DNA of 64,000 nucleotides, taken from positions 3,658,001-3,722,000 of the forward strand of contig NZ_CP150481.1 in NCBI RefSeq assembly GCF_047922965.1. Reading direction: 5' to 3'. The number at the start of each line of letters is the position of its first letter. The first letter of the stretch is position 1. Shown piece after piece: positions 26,274 to 34,704 of the stretch. Below the pieces are notes generated by a model. It searched no databases. It was not told the origin of the DNA and saw only the letters and a program-made list of their open reading frames with translations. The translations under genes and the position numbers were made by a program. Source of the stretch: Neptunicella plasticusilytica (lineage in GTDB: Bacteria > Pseudomonadota > Gammaproteobacteria > Enterobacterales > Alteromonadaceae).

Positions 26274-26699
26274 ATGGCAAAAAATAAAAAACTGAATAAA
26301 GGATCCGCCGGGCAAAACCGCAAAGCCAGCGAAGTCTTTATCGAAAAATATCTGCGTCAACCAGAGGTACAACAGACCCATACTGGCCTGATGTACCGCG
26401 TTATAGACCAAACTGAAGGCACCAAGCCGACCATGCAGGATACTGTGGTCGTCAATCAGCGTATTCTCAATGTGGATGGTAGCGTGATTGCCGATACCTA
26501 TAAAACCGGCTTTGTCGATCGCTTCTCGTTGCAAGAAGCCATTCCCGGATTACAGGAGGGTCTGCAAATGATGCCCGTCGGCTCGCGCTATGAATTTGTG
26601 CTACCCGCCGACTTGGCCTGGGGCAAGAAAGGGGTGGGAAACAAAATTGGCCCTAATGCGGTGCTGATATTTGATATTCGCCTGCTTGAGTTGGAATAG
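26274..26699 (+). CDS. FKBP-type peptidyl-prolyl isomerase
   Basis: 141 aa, cytoplasmic (no signal). A basic N-terminal stretch (KNKKLNKGSAGQNRK) is followed by a single FKBP domain: TGLMYRVIDQTEG, IPGLQEGLQMMPVGSRYEF and LAWGKKGVGNKIGPNAVLIF. The DTVVVNQRILNVDGSVI segment replaces the usual YTG-L-DG start, so the first part of the domain is divergent. It catalyses prolyl cis-trans isomerisation or acts as a chaperone. It lies 3 bp after mutS and lacks a strong ribosome site of its own, so it is likely translated by coupling. Confidence 0.85.
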   Translation: MAKNKKLNKGSAGQNRKASEVFIEKYLRQPEVQQTHTGLMYRVIDQTEGTKPTMQDTVVVNQRILNVDGSVIADTYKTGFVDRFSLQEAIPGLQEGLQMMPVGSRYEFVLPADLAWGKKGVGNKIGPNAVLIFDIRLLELE

Positions 26700-26885
26700 C
26701 TGCCAAAGAGTTAAACTTTGATACCCGTTAACGCCATGTTGGGATGACAAGTTGGAAACCTGATCACTTGAATTCAATAAAAATGACCTCCATGTCATTG
26801 TTAAGACATTATAATTGACTACAGTAATTAACTATTACCGGTGCATATCCGGCCGGAACCGTTTTTAAACAACATGGAGAATTGT

Positions 26886-27356
26886 ATGACTGACATTGAT
26901 ATTGGTATTAACGAATCAAACAGACTGAAAATTGCTGAGGGTTTAAAGCGGCTATTGGCAGATTCCTACACCCTGTACTTGCAAACTCATAATTTCCACT
27001 GGAATGTTACAGGTCCCCAGTTCCGCGAATTACATTTGATGTTTGAAGAGCATTATCAGGAACTGGCAGTTGCGGTAGATGATCTGGCCGAGCGGATCCG
27101 TACCCTGGATGTACCTGCGCCCGGTACCTATAAAGAATTCGCCAAACTCAGTTCAATTGATGAAGTTGAAGGCGTACCTGCCGCTGGCGAAATGGTCGAT
27201 ATTCTAACCCGTGGCCATGAAATGGTAGTCAAAACCTCTCGCGAAGTACTGAAACTGGCACAGGAAGGGGATGACGAATCCACCGCCGCGCTGGTATCAG
27301 ACCGGATGCGGATTCATGAAAAAACCTCCTGGATGCTGCGCGCGACCAGAAAGTAG
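26886..27356 (+). CDS. dps: Dps-family ferritin-like DNA/iron-protection protein
   Basis: 156 aa, the normal Dps length. The ferroxidase site residues are visible: TLYLQTHNFHWNVTGPQF with the key His at 38, then LHLMFEEHYQEL and AVDDLAERI. Dps dodecamers oxidise and store iron with peroxide, protecting DNA in stress. The frame extends upstream to 26841, but the ATG at 26886 has tggag at the right distance and matches family length. A -10-like TATAAT is at 26810-26815. A hairpin follows the gene. Confidence 0.92.
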   Translation: MTDIDIGINESNRLKIAEGLKRLLADSYTLYLQTHNFHWNVTGPQFRELHLMFEEHYQELAVAVDDLAERIRTLDVPAPGTYKEFAKLSSIDEVEGVPAAGEMVDILTRGHEMVVKTSREVLKLAQEGDDESTAALVSDRMRIHEKTSWMLRATRK

Positions 27357-27380
27357 CCCTACATTTTTTAGCATTGAGAG

Positions 27381-27416
27381 GATTGTTGACTGTCAAGCTT
27401 CCGATAGTCAGCAATC
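27381..27416 (+). terminator. probable terminator after dps
   Basis: GATTGTTGACT at 27381-27391 pairs with AGTCAGCAATC at 27406-27416 (one G-T wobble), loop 14 bases, followed by TTATTTG. The loop is large, so strength is uncertain. The convergent DUF486 gene ends 12 bp further on. Confidence 0.5.
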
Positions 27417-27427
27417 TTATTTGTGTA

Positions 27428-27868
27428 TCAGGCAAACTTGCTGCGAAAAGCAAAATAAACCGCTCCCACCAGGCATATCCCCGCCCACAAGTAATCCAGC
27501 TTTAACGGCTCTTTCAGATAAAAAACCGAAAAAGGCACAAAGATCATTAGCGTAATCACCTCCTGCATAATCTTTAACTGCCCTACATTAAACTCTGTAT
27601 AACCGATACGGTTAGCCGGTACTTGCAGTAAGTATTCAAACAACGCAATGCCCCAACTCAACAATGCCGCAATAATCCAGGGTTTATTATTCAGCTCCTT
27701 TAAATGGGCATACCAGGCAAACGTCATAAAAATATTACTGCAAATAAGTAAAGAGACACTGATTAGGATGGGGTTCACAATTGCATACTCAGATAGATTT
27801 TTAATAGCAACAGAATAGTATTCCGCGCCCGTTAATATTGGAAATAATCCAACGGCGTAAAATAACAT
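27428..27868 (-). CDS. DUF486 (DMT-like) small membrane protein
   Basis: 146 aa from the longest start, with four hydrophobic helices. The core matches DUF486: ICSNIFMTFAWYAHL, ALLSWGIALFEYLLQVPANR, GQLKIMQEVITLMIF and VFYLKEPLKLDYLW. Members are small drug/metabolite-transporter-like proteins of unknown substrate. Typical members are about 115 aa, so the true start may be the GTG at 27778, which begins just before the first core helix; neither start has a strong ribosome site. It is convergent with dps. Confidence 0.75.
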   Translation of the reverse strand: MLFYAVGLFPILTGAEYYSVAIKNLSEYAIVNPILISVSLLICSNIFMTFAWYAHLKELNNKPWIIAALLSWGIALFEYLLQVPANRIGYTEFNVGQLKIMQEVITLMIFVPFSVFYLKEPLKLDYLWAGICLVGAVYFAFRSKFA

Positions 27869-28021
27869 GTCCTGAATTTATCTTGATAAGGAAATGATTA
27901 AACAATTAAAGACAGTTTGTCTTTTATATTCGCCACTGATGGAGCATATTTTTTATCACAAGGCAGAAAATACACGAAGAGTGGTGCTGTTTAAGCGTTT
28001 TATAACGCAATGAAAAGAAAA

Positions 28022-28041
28022 AATACCCCTTTAAGGTATGT
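28022..28041 (-). terminator. terminator overlapping the end of the HTH gene
   Basis: On the minus strand ATACC and GGTAT form a stem around TTAAAGG, followed by TTTTTTC. The left arm overlaps the last codons of the HTH gene. The stem is only 5 bp. Confidence 0.5.
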
Positions 28042-28243
28042 CAGGCCGGAATGCCAAAATATCACCCGGCTGACATTCCAGTATCGCACAGATTTTTTCC
28101 AGCGTTTCAAAACGAATAGCTCTGGCTCTTCCGGCTTTCAGCACCGACAAATTTTGCGGCGTGATACCTATTTTTTCCGCCAGTTCATTTGAACGCATTT
28201 TGCATTTAGCTAACTGAATATCCAGATTTACGATAATGGGCAT
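28031..28243 (-). CDS. Cro/XRE-type HTH regulator
   Basis: 70 aa, a single helix-turn-helix domain: MRSNELAEKIGITPQNLSVL, then FETLEKICAILECQPGDIL. It matches the YozG-like short XRE regulators that are encoded beside DUF2975 proteins. It starts 11 bp after the DUF2975 gene ends, on the same strand. It probably binds the shared promoter region and autoregulates the pair; this is inferred from the arrangement. Confidence 0.85.
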   Translation of the reverse strand: MPIIVNLDIQLAKCKMRSNELAEKIGITPQNLSVLKAGRARAIRFETLEKICAILECQPGDILAFRPDIP

Positions 28244-28254
28244 ACTGGTCAGGC

Positions 28255-28845
28255 CTAAATCGTCAGATCGTTATCGATACGTAACTGCGTAGCCAGTGAC
28301 ATCAGCCACACCGACAGCCAGATAAATATGACCATAAAAAATTGTGAAATAAGATTATCTATATGAGCGACTGGTATATCTCGCCAAGGAATAAACCAGA
28401 CCTGTACAGCAAAGTTTATCATTGTATAAACTAGCAATCCCGTTTGCCAGCGTGCAGCCAGTTGCGACTGCCGCGCATTGTAAGGGCTAAAGACTTCCCC
28501 TTGTTGAAACCGTTTCATCATGTTGGAAAAATACTTCAGGCTAATTAGCACGCACAGCGCTATAAACAATAAGTGGCTGGATAACAAAACTTTGTCTTGA
28601 ATACTCAACGACAATTGCTCAGCACCCCCAAGCTTTAACGGAATAGTTCTTACAACCAAGTCAGAAAGGGTTATCAACCCACTCTTGCTTCCATTCAGCC
28701 ACAAACCAAGCAACGAAAAGGGATAATAAATCACCAACAAAAACGAAAAATACAAATCAGTAACTAAACCAATCAACTTGGCCGCTCTGGCCACATTATG
28801 TGTTGGCTGTTTTGACTGGTCCGGTTGCGTTAATCCAAGTTCCAT
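28255..28845 (-). CDS. DUF2975 membrane protein
   Basis: 196 aa with four hydrophobic helices (about 22-50, 90-105, 132-150 and 165-185). The segment YFSNMMKRFQQGEVFSPYNA is the typical DUF2975 core between helices 2 and 3. The family has no known activity but is almost always encoded with a small HTH regulator, as here. The start has a perfect ggaggtg ribosome site. The upstream region holds palindromic TTATCGATAA. Confidence 0.82.
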   Translation of the reverse strand: MELGLTQPDQSKQPTHNVARAAKLIGLVTDLYFSFLLVIYYPFSLLGLWLNGSKSGLITLSDLVVRTIPLKLGGAEQLSLSIQDKVLLSSHLLFIALCVLISLKYFSNMMKRFQQGEVFSPYNARQSQLAARWQTGLLVYTMINFAVQVWFIPWRDIPVAHIDNLISQFFMVIFIWLSVWLMSLATQLRIDNDLTI

Positions 28846-28917
28846 CTTTCACCTCCATTGTCTATTTAAGATTAAACTCTAGAACAAAATTATCTTTTAT
28901 CAATATTAAATTACCGT

Positions 28918-28927
28918 TTATCGATAA
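28918..28927. promoter_or_regulatory. palindrome upstream of DUF2975-HTH pair
   Basis: TTATCGATAA is a perfect 10-bp palindrome, and a related TTATCAATATT lies about 20 bp away toward the gene (near 28897-28907). Repeated sites of this kind in front of an HTH-encoding operon suggest autoregulation. No independent support. Confidence 0.3.
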
Positions 28928-29144
28928 TTTACAAGTTTTATCCAACGATATTAAACTCGGAATGATAGGATGAAAATCTGGCTAGTCCTTGATAAATCCT
29001 ATGTACTGTTCTGCTCGCGGCGCATCATTTGCATGTACATTCCCGGCGCTTTGACTTATAATACTTTCCCGTCTTGATACACAAAGATCAGCTCGTTTTC
29101 TGGGCAGTTCTGAATTCTGTTAACACCTAAATCTTGGGTTTCGC

Positions 29145-30776
29145 ATGACAAATTATATTTTCGTCACAGGCGGTGTCGTTTCATCTCTGGGTAAAGGTAT
29201 TGCTGCTGCATCACTAGCCGCAATTCTCGAAGCAAGGGGACTTAAAGTTACCCTGCTAAAATTGGATCCGTATATTAACGTTGATCCCGGTACCATGAGT
29301 CCAATTCAGCACGGCGAGGTCTTTGTTACCGATGACGGCGCTGAAACCGATCTGGATTTAGGCCACTACGAGCGATTTATTCGCGTTCACATGTCCAAAA
29401 ACAATAACTTCACTACCGGCCGGGTATATGAAGAGGTATTGCGTCGAGAGCGTCGTGGCGACTATTTGGGTGCCACTATTCAGGTTATTCCGCATATCAC
29501 CAATGAAATTAAACGTCGTGTGGTCGAAGGTGCCGAAGGCGTCGATGTCGCCATTGTTGAAATTGGCGGTACAGTAGGTGATATCGAATCCCTGCCCTTT
29601 ATCGAAGCGGGTCGTCAATTAGGTGCCGAACTGGGTCGCAAACGCGTCATGTTTATGCACCTGACGCTGGTTCCGTACCTGGCCGCCTCGGGTGAGGTAA
29701 AAACCAAACCAACTCAACACTCGGTAAAAGAGTTACGTTCAATTGGTATTCAACCGGATATCCTGGTGTGCCGCTCCGAAGTGGCTTTGCCATCTAACGA
29801 ACGCTCTAAAATCGCCTTGTTTACCAACGTGGCCGACAAAGGTGTTATCTCTCTACGTGATGTAGAAAGCATTTACCGTATTCCGGCGGTGCTCAAAGCG
29901 CAGGGTATGGATGAACTGGTGGTAAAACGTTTCGGCATTGAATGCCCGGAAGCAGATTTATCTGAATGGGAACAGGTGCTTTATGCAGAGTCCAATCCCA
30001 ACTTCGAAGTCACCATCGGTATGGTCGGTAAATATGTGGCCCTGCCTGATGCTTATAAATCCGTTAATGAGGCGTTAAAACACGCTGGTTTAAAAAACCG
30101 TGTGGCGGTCAATATCAAGTATATTGACTCGCAAGATCTGGAAAGCAAAGGTTCACAGCTACTCGAAGGGCTGGATGCCATTCTGGTACCTGGTGGATTT
30201 GGAGAACGTGGTATTGAAGGTAAGATCCTTGCAGCCCAATACGCCCGAGAAAAACAAGTACCCTACCTGGGCATCTGTTTGGGAATGCAAGTCGCACTTA
30301 TCGAATACGCCCGTAATGTGGCAGGCATGGAAGGCGCCAATAGTACTGAATTTAACTCTCAGAGCCCTTATCCGGTGGTGGGATTGATTACCGAATGGCA
30401 AGATGCTGACGGCAGTACAGAAATACGTACCGATGAATCAGATTTAGGTGGCACTATGCGTTTAGGTAGCCAACTATGTCATCTGATCCCCGGTAGTAAA
30501 GTTCATCAATTATATGGCAGCGACACTATTCAGGAACGTCATCGCCACCGTTATGAAGTGAACAATAACTTGCGACCTGAAATCGAAAAAGCCGGTTTGA
30601 AAGTGACTGGATTATCCACCGATAAAAAGCTGGTTGAGATAATCGAATTAGAAGATCACCCCTGGTTTGTCGCAGCACAGTTTCACCCGGAATTTAACTC
30701 AACCCCGAGAGACGGCCATCCGCTGTTCGAAGGTTTTGTTAAAGCCGCCGGTGTTTATCATAAAGAACACGATTAA
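29145..30776 (+). CDS. pyrG: CTP synthase
   Basis: 543 aa. It aminates UTP to CTP using glutamine. The N-terminal synthase domain begins with the P-loop segment GGVVSSLGKGIAAAS; the C-terminal glutaminase has the nucleophile in LGICLGMQVA (near residue 379) and the His-Glu pair in QFHPEFNSTP. A -10-like TATAAT is at 29057-29062. Eno follows 58 bp later, the standard pyrG-eno order in gammaproteobacteria, with a small hairpin in the gap. Confidence 0.97.
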   Translation: MTNYIFVTGGVVSSLGKGIAAASLAAILEARGLKVTLLKLDPYINVDPGTMSPIQHGEVFVTDDGAETDLDLGHYERFIRVHMSKNNNFTTGRVYEEVLRRERRGDYLGATIQVIPHITNEIKRRVVEGAEGVDVAIVEIGGTVGDIESLPFIEAGRQLGAELGRKRVMFMHLTLVPYLAASGEVKTKPTQHSVKELRSIGIQPDILVCRSEVALPSNERSKIALFTNVADKGVISLRDVESIYRIPAVLKAQGMDELVVKRFGIECPEADLSEWEQVLYAESNPNFEVTIGMVGKYVALPDAYKSVNEALKHAGLKNRVAVNIKYIDSQDLESKGSQLLEGLDAILVPGGFGERGIEGKILAAQYAREKQVPYLGICLGMQVALIEYARNVAGMEGANSTEFNSQSPYPVVGLITEWQDADGSTEIRTDESDLGGTMRLGSQLCHLIPGSKVHQLYGSDTIQERHRHRYEVNNNLRPEIEKAGLKVTGLSTDKKLVEIIELEDHPWFVAAQFHPEFNSTPRDGHPLFEGFVKAAGVYHKEHD

Positions 30777-30834
30777 TAATTCTGTTGCTTCGTCTACAGG
30801 CGAAGCAGTTAACAACTTTGTATGAGGGTACAAC

Positions 30835-32127
30835 ATGTCTAGCATCAGCAAAATTATCGCCCGTGAAGTCCTGGACTCACGCGGTAACCCCACCGTCGAA
30901 GCCGACGTTCATTTAGCCAGTGGTGCATGGGGACGCGCCTGTGCACCCAGCGGTGCCTCTACAGGTACACGTGAAGCGCTGGAACTGCGCGATGGCGACA
31001 AAAGCCGTTATTTGGGCAAAGGCGTATTGAAAGCCGTTGGTGCTATCAACAATGAAATCCAGCCTGCATTGATTGGCAAAGATGCCCGCGAACAGGCGGA
31101 AATCGACCAGATCATGATTGACCTGGATGGCACAGAAAATAAAGAAAACCTCGGCGCTAATGCCATTTTGGCTGTGTCGTTAGCAGTAGCCAAAGCCGCC
31201 GCCATGCACAAAAACGTACCGCTTTATCAACATATTGCCGAGCTGAATGGCACACCCGGCGAATACAGCATGCCGGTACCGATGATGAACATTATCAATG
31301 GTGGTGAGCACGCCGACAATAACGTGGATATTCAGGAATTTATGATCCAGCCTGTCGGGGCCAGCAGTTTTAGCGAAGCCCTGCGTATGGGTGCTGAAAT
31401 TTTCCATTCACTTAAAAAAGTATTAGGTGCTAAAGGTTTAAGTACTGCCGTAGGTGATGAAGGCGGTTTTGCCCCTGATTTGGGTTCCAATGAAGAAGCC
31501 CTGAAGGTGATTATCGATGCAGTTGAAAAAGCCGGTTATGTGATGGATAAAGATATCACCCTGGCAATGGACTGTGCCGCATCCGAATTTTATGTCGATG
31601 GCAAATACGATCTCAAAGGCGAAGGCAAAGTGTTCGATTCCGAAGGCTTTGGTGACTTCCTGGCCGAGCTGACCAACAAGTACCCGATTATCTCGATTGA
31701 AGATGGTCTGGATGAAAGCGACTGGGACGGCTGGGAGAGTCTGACCAACAAAATCGGTAATAAAATTCAGCTAGTCGGTGACGATTTGTTTGTGACCAAC
31801 ACCAAAATTCTTAAACGCGGTATCGATAACGGTATCGGTAACTCCATTCTGATTAAATTCAACCAGATTGGGTCGTTAACCGAAACCTTGGCGGCAATTC
31901 GCATGGCAAAAGAAGCCGGCTTTACTGCGGTGATTTCACACCGCAGTGGTGAAACCGAAGATGCTACTATTGCCGACCTGGCAGTAGGGACCGCTGCAGG
32001 CCAGATCAAGACAGGTTCTTTGTGTCGTTCTGACCGAGTGGCCAAGTACAACCAGTTGCTGCGTATCGAGCAGGAATTAGGTGAACTGGCCGTTTATAAA
32101 GGCCGTAAAGAAATTAAAGGTCAATAA
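30835..32127 (+). CDS. eno: enolase
   Basis: 430 aa, typical length. It converts 2-phosphoglycerate to phosphoenolpyruvate in glycolysis. Visible are the N-terminal LDSRGNPTVEADV, the flexible loop GASTGTREALELRDGD, the Mg-binding acids in SIEDGLDESDWDGW and GDDLFVTN, and the family signature ILIKFNQIGSLTETL. Ribosome site gaggg. It is the second gene of the pyrG-eno unit and ends at a strong terminator. Confidence 0.98.
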   Translation: MSSISKIIAREVLDSRGNPTVEADVHLASGAWGRACAPSGASTGTREALELRDGDKSRYLGKGVLKAVGAINNEIQPALIGKDAREQAEIDQIMIDLDGTENKENLGANAILAVSLAVAKAAAMHKNVPLYQHIAELNGTPGEYSMPVPMMNIINGGEHADNNVDIQEFMIQPVGASSFSEALRMGAEIFHSLKKVLGAKGLSTAVGDEGGFAPDLGSNEEALKVIIDAVEKAGYVMDKDITLAMDCAASEFYVDGKYDLKGEGKVFDSEGFGDFLAELTNKYPIISIEDGLDESDWDGWESLTNKIGNKIQLVGDDLFVTNTKILKRGIDNGIGNSILIKFNQIGSLTETLAAIRMAKEAGFTAVISHRSGETEDATIADLAVGTAAGQIKTGSLCRSDRVAKYNQLLRIEQELGELAVYKGRKEIKGQ

Positions 32128-32135
32128 TTCAATCA

Positions 32136-32161
32136 GGGGCCGCTATCGCGGCCCCTTTTTT
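32136..32161 (+). terminator. intrinsic terminator after eno
   Basis: GGGGCCGC at 32136-32143 pairs perfectly with GCGGCCCC at 32148-32155 around TATC, followed by six T residues. Confidence 0.95.
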
Positions 32162-32172
32162 GATGACACTTT

Positions 32173-32820
32173 ATGTCCGCTCAACAAACCGATATTTTTG
32201 CCAAAGACGCCCAGCAATTACATTTTGCCGAGCTGTGTAATGCCCTGTATGAACGGGAATTACAACAGTTAGCCTTATCCTCCGGCCAGAATATCGACAA
32301 CCTCAAACGCCGCTTAGCCGGATTAAGTTACCACATCAAAAAAGCTGCCTATTACTTGCTTAATCACACTGCGCCGCTGGAAGTCGATTTACATAACGCC
32401 AGTTGGCAGGCCAAGCAGGCCACCAAATCCATTGCAAAAAAAGAATCTGCAGAAAAATCCCGGCACTGGTTCAGCCAATACAGTCATTTTGGTATGCCTC
32501 TGGCTGTGTGTATTAACGAACAAGGGCTGGAGCAATACGAACTGGATTCGGTGGACAGAATTGATATCGATAAACAACGCCTGCACCTCAATAAACACGG
32601 CTGGTTTCACTTTGATGGCATGGCCGATGCCAAGGCGGAATCACCCAACCCAATACAGCAAAAACAGATCCTGCTACCCAGCAAGGCCAGTTTAACCGCC
32701 GCCTGTTGCGGACATAGCTGGAGTTATCGCGGAAAAGCCCAACCCCGCGCGCTATCTCTACGCGAGTTATTACTGTCCAGCAAAATCAACTGGAAAAACT
32801 TTAAAAAACCACTGATTTAA
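32173..32820 (+). CDS. hypothetical protein downstream of eno
   Basis: 215 aa, soluble, no signal or membrane segment, basic (rich in Lys and Gln). The N-terminal part is helical (ELCNALYERELQQLALSS), the middle contains a VDRIDIDKQRLHLNKHGWF strand-rich stretch and the end is basic (KINWKNFKKPLI). I do not recognise the family. Codon use resembles its neighbours, and the frame is long, so it is likely a real gene. It lies 12 bp beyond the eno terminator and has a weak ribosome site, so its expression is unclear; partial read-through from eno is possible. Confidence 0.65.
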   Translation: MSAQQTDIFAKDAQQLHFAELCNALYERELQQLALSSGQNIDNLKRRLAGLSYHIKKAAYYLLNHTAPLEVDLHNASWQAKQATKSIAKKESAEKSRHWFSQYSHFGMPLAVCINEQGLEQYELDSVDRIDIDKQRLHLNKHGWFHFDGMADAKAESPNPIQQKQILLPSKASLTAACCGHSWSYRGKAQPRALSLRELLLSSKINWKNFKKPLI

Positions 32821-32831
32821 CCACTGGCAGA

Positions 32832-33503
32832 TTATTTTCTATAAAATGTCACAAGCTGTATTTTCTTACCCTTACCCGAGGTATCTGGTAGGTAACTGTT
32901 GACTGCAATACCGATTTTTTCACCAAGTTCAGAGCGTCTCATTTTATTAATAATACGATTAACCTGGTCGCCACCAATTTCGGTATTGTCTGATGTCAGC
33001 ATTTGGCAAAACGTCTGCCAACACTCCAGTTCATGCAGGGTTAAACTGTCCATTTCCATTCGATTGGTAAAAAACGTCCGAATAGATTGTTCGGTTGCTG
33101 CTGCCCATTGCTCGTCTCTTAACTGGCTTTTCACAAACTGACGCAATTTAGCCGGACCGGCTCGAAGTAAAACATCAGGAATACCGGTTTGCTTTTCCTG
33201 CTCGCTGGTTAGCGGATAATTTTTGAATTCATCAATTCTATCGCCACTTTCTTCCTGTAGCGATGGCATATCAGCTTGGACTTTGGCTTTTTCCGTTGTT
33301 TCTCTGGCCGCTAAAGCGGGCATTCTTGCTGATAGGTTATTGGTATCGGTAGTGTATTGATTCTGCTCTGCTGTATTTTGTTCCTCTTCGGTTATTGGTC
33401 GTAAGACAATATCCGAAATCGGCTGTTGTTTATCTTGTAGCGCCCAATAAATGGCAAGGATAAAACTTATTAATAGCAAGCCGCTCAGAGTGCGTTTTGT
33501 CAA
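32832..33503 (-). CDS. membrane-anchored or secreted protein, paralogue of next gene
   Basis: 223 aa. One N-terminal hydrophobic helix (LLLISFILAIYWAL) acts as anchor or signal. A low-complexity, Glu/Gln-rich linker follows (about 30-110). The C-terminal domain contains RDEQWAAATEQSIRTFF and a Leu-Glu-Cys motif (LHELECWQTFCQML) with two cysteines 5 residues apart. The same blocks occur in the adjacent gene at 33589 (RDEQWASATELKIRDFV and LDSLECRRTLCKLL), so the two are diverged tandem duplicates. The Cys pair resembles the EC-x3-5-C element of a widespread but uncharacterised proteobacterial periplasmic domain. Function unknown. Confidence 0.7.
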   Translation of the reverse strand: MTKRTLSGLLLISFILAIYWALQDKQQPISDIVLRPITEEEQNTAEQNQYTTDTNNLSARMPALAARETTEKAKVQADMPSLQEESGDRIDEFKNYPLTSEQEKQTGIPDVLLRAGPAKLRQFVKSQLRDEQWAAATEQSIRTFFTNRMEMDSLTLHELECWQTFCQMLTSDNTEIGGDQVNRIINKMRRSELGEKIGIAVNSYLPDTSGKGKKIQLVTFYRK

Positions 33504-33588
33504 AACAGGAACCTCACCAATTAAAAATGCACTTATGATGCTGAGACAAATATTCAGTAAAGATACATTAACTTAGCCAGCCTCTCGG

Positions 33589-34230
33589 CTAAATTCGTTT
33601 TAGAAACACCGTATGTTCAGCAATAGAACCCTGAAAATAGGAACTACTGCCTGCAGGCATAAGCCCATAATCCTTACGGTAGATAATTAGCTGAGTATTC
33701 ATTTCCATCCACTGTGTATCGCTCGCTTTACCCAGTGATGGTTCACTCATAAGCAACTTACATAATGTTCTTCTGCACTCTAACGAATCAAGTTTAAAGT
33801 CAGGATTAGTCGCATGAATGGCCACAAAGTCACGAATCTTCAGCTCGGTAGCTGAAGCCCATTGTTCATCTCGTGTTTCATTATCAAACTGCTGCTGGTT
33901 ATTGTTCAGAAGACTGGAGCTTTCCGAGGTTAATCTATCGATAGACCATTGATCTTTGTTTGACTGATTATCTGTAGCGGAATCTTGCTGCTCTGCTAAC
34001 AAACTGTTTTTATTGAACTCAGATGCAGAATCGGTGTTTTGGGTCGCTGCAGAAGATTGTTGCTGAGGAGTATTAACTGAACTGTTGTGGCCCTTATTGG
34101 TAGTTGCATCATCCATAAATGGAGACAAGGCAAAATCTGACTCCGTCTGGCTATTAGACAGCATTCTGGCGGTCAGGCTAATCGCGATTAACAGCAATAA
34201 TCCCAGAATAATGATAGTGTTACGATGCAA
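33589..34230 (-). CDS. membrane-anchored or secreted protein, paralogue of previous gene
   Basis: 213 aa. N-terminal hydrophobic helix (IIILGLLLLIAISLTARML), then a Ser/Asn/Gln-rich disordered linker (about 30-115), then a small C-terminal domain with RDEQWASATELKIRDFV and LECRRTLCKLL. It is 85 bp upstream of its paralogue on the same strand. The linker composition (Asn, Gln, Ser) differs from the Glu-rich linker of the sister protein, while the C-terminal domain is conserved. Function unknown; the location is probably the periplasm, tethered to the inner membrane. Confidence 0.7.
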   Translation of the reverse strand: MHRNTIIILGLLLLIAISLTARMLSNSQTESDFALSPFMDDATTNKGHNSSVNTPQQQSSAATQNTDSASEFNKNSLLAEQQDSATDNQSNKDQWSIDRLTSESSSLLNNNQQQFDNETRDEQWASATELKIRDFVAIHATNPDFKLDSLECRRTLCKLLMSEPSLGKASDTQWMEMNTQLIIYRKDYGLMPAGSSSYFQGSIAEHTVFLKRI

Positions 34231-34361
34231 TTTATTCTCCTTAATAAATTTAACGCGAACTACCTAATCAGTTTCAGTCATCATTCTATTGGATATCATA
34301 TAATTAGGTGGTCCGCATCCCTTCATCCAAGCCTAGTTTGTTCCAAGGTTTATTTCTATGC
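34231..34361. other. short intergenic region
   Basis: Contains widely separated inverted arms (CCTAAT near 34263 and ATTAGG near 34302) and the promoter of the paralogue gene. I see no gene in it. Confidence 0.35.
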
Positions 34362-34590
34362 TTATTGAACACAGGCACAACCAGTTTGGCCATCACTGGT
34401 GGGAAATTCTTCATACCGTCCTTGCATACAACTATTGCTAATTGCCTGGCAACGTGCGGCATTGTAGCTAATCTGGCTATGACTTAGCTCGCCCAATACT
34501 CCGGCACCTAATTCTTTGCTGTTATGGAAAAAAACTGGAACAGCCAGTTAATGTGATCGCAGTGCTGAAAATAATCGCGATTTTAAACAT
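34362..34590 (-). pseudogene. small Cys-rich lipoprotein gene with a one-base frameshift
   Basis: The minus strand encodes a clear lipoprotein signal, MFKIAIIFSTAITLTGCSS, from the ATG at 34588-34590. It then hits a stop after PheP in a run of seven T residues (A7 at 34528-34534 on the plus strand). If one T is removed, the frame stays open for about 75 codons to the TAA at 34362-34364. The restored part reads through FHNSKELGAGVLGEL, ARCQAISNSCMQGRYEEF and ends GQTGCACVQ, with four cysteines in the last 30 residues. Signal and mature part fit each other well, so this is one gene interrupted by a homopolymer shift. The shift may be a sequencing error, a true inactivation or a slippage switch. 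It lies beyond the tail of the GH20 operon on the same strand. Confidence 0.7.
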
Positions 34591-34704
34591 AAACCTTGCT
34601 GTTGGTTGGTTAATCGACGCAAGTTATAAGAAGTGAAAGCCCTGGAATAGTTCAATAATAACTTTGCCAAAGTAATTAAGACGCTAGTGTCCCAGTAGCC
34701 AGTA

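Noticed and set aside
30785..30806. Hairpin TGCTTCG / CGAAGCA between pyrG and eno
   Set aside because: No T-tract follows and the two genes form the standard pyrG-eno unit, so it is not called a terminator; it may be an RNA-processing or stability element.
34588..34590. Programmed ribosomal frameshift as explanation for the broken lipoprotein
   Set aside because: There is a T7 run but no obvious stimulatory pseudoknot or internal ribosome site; an indel or slippage in the homopolymer is simpler.
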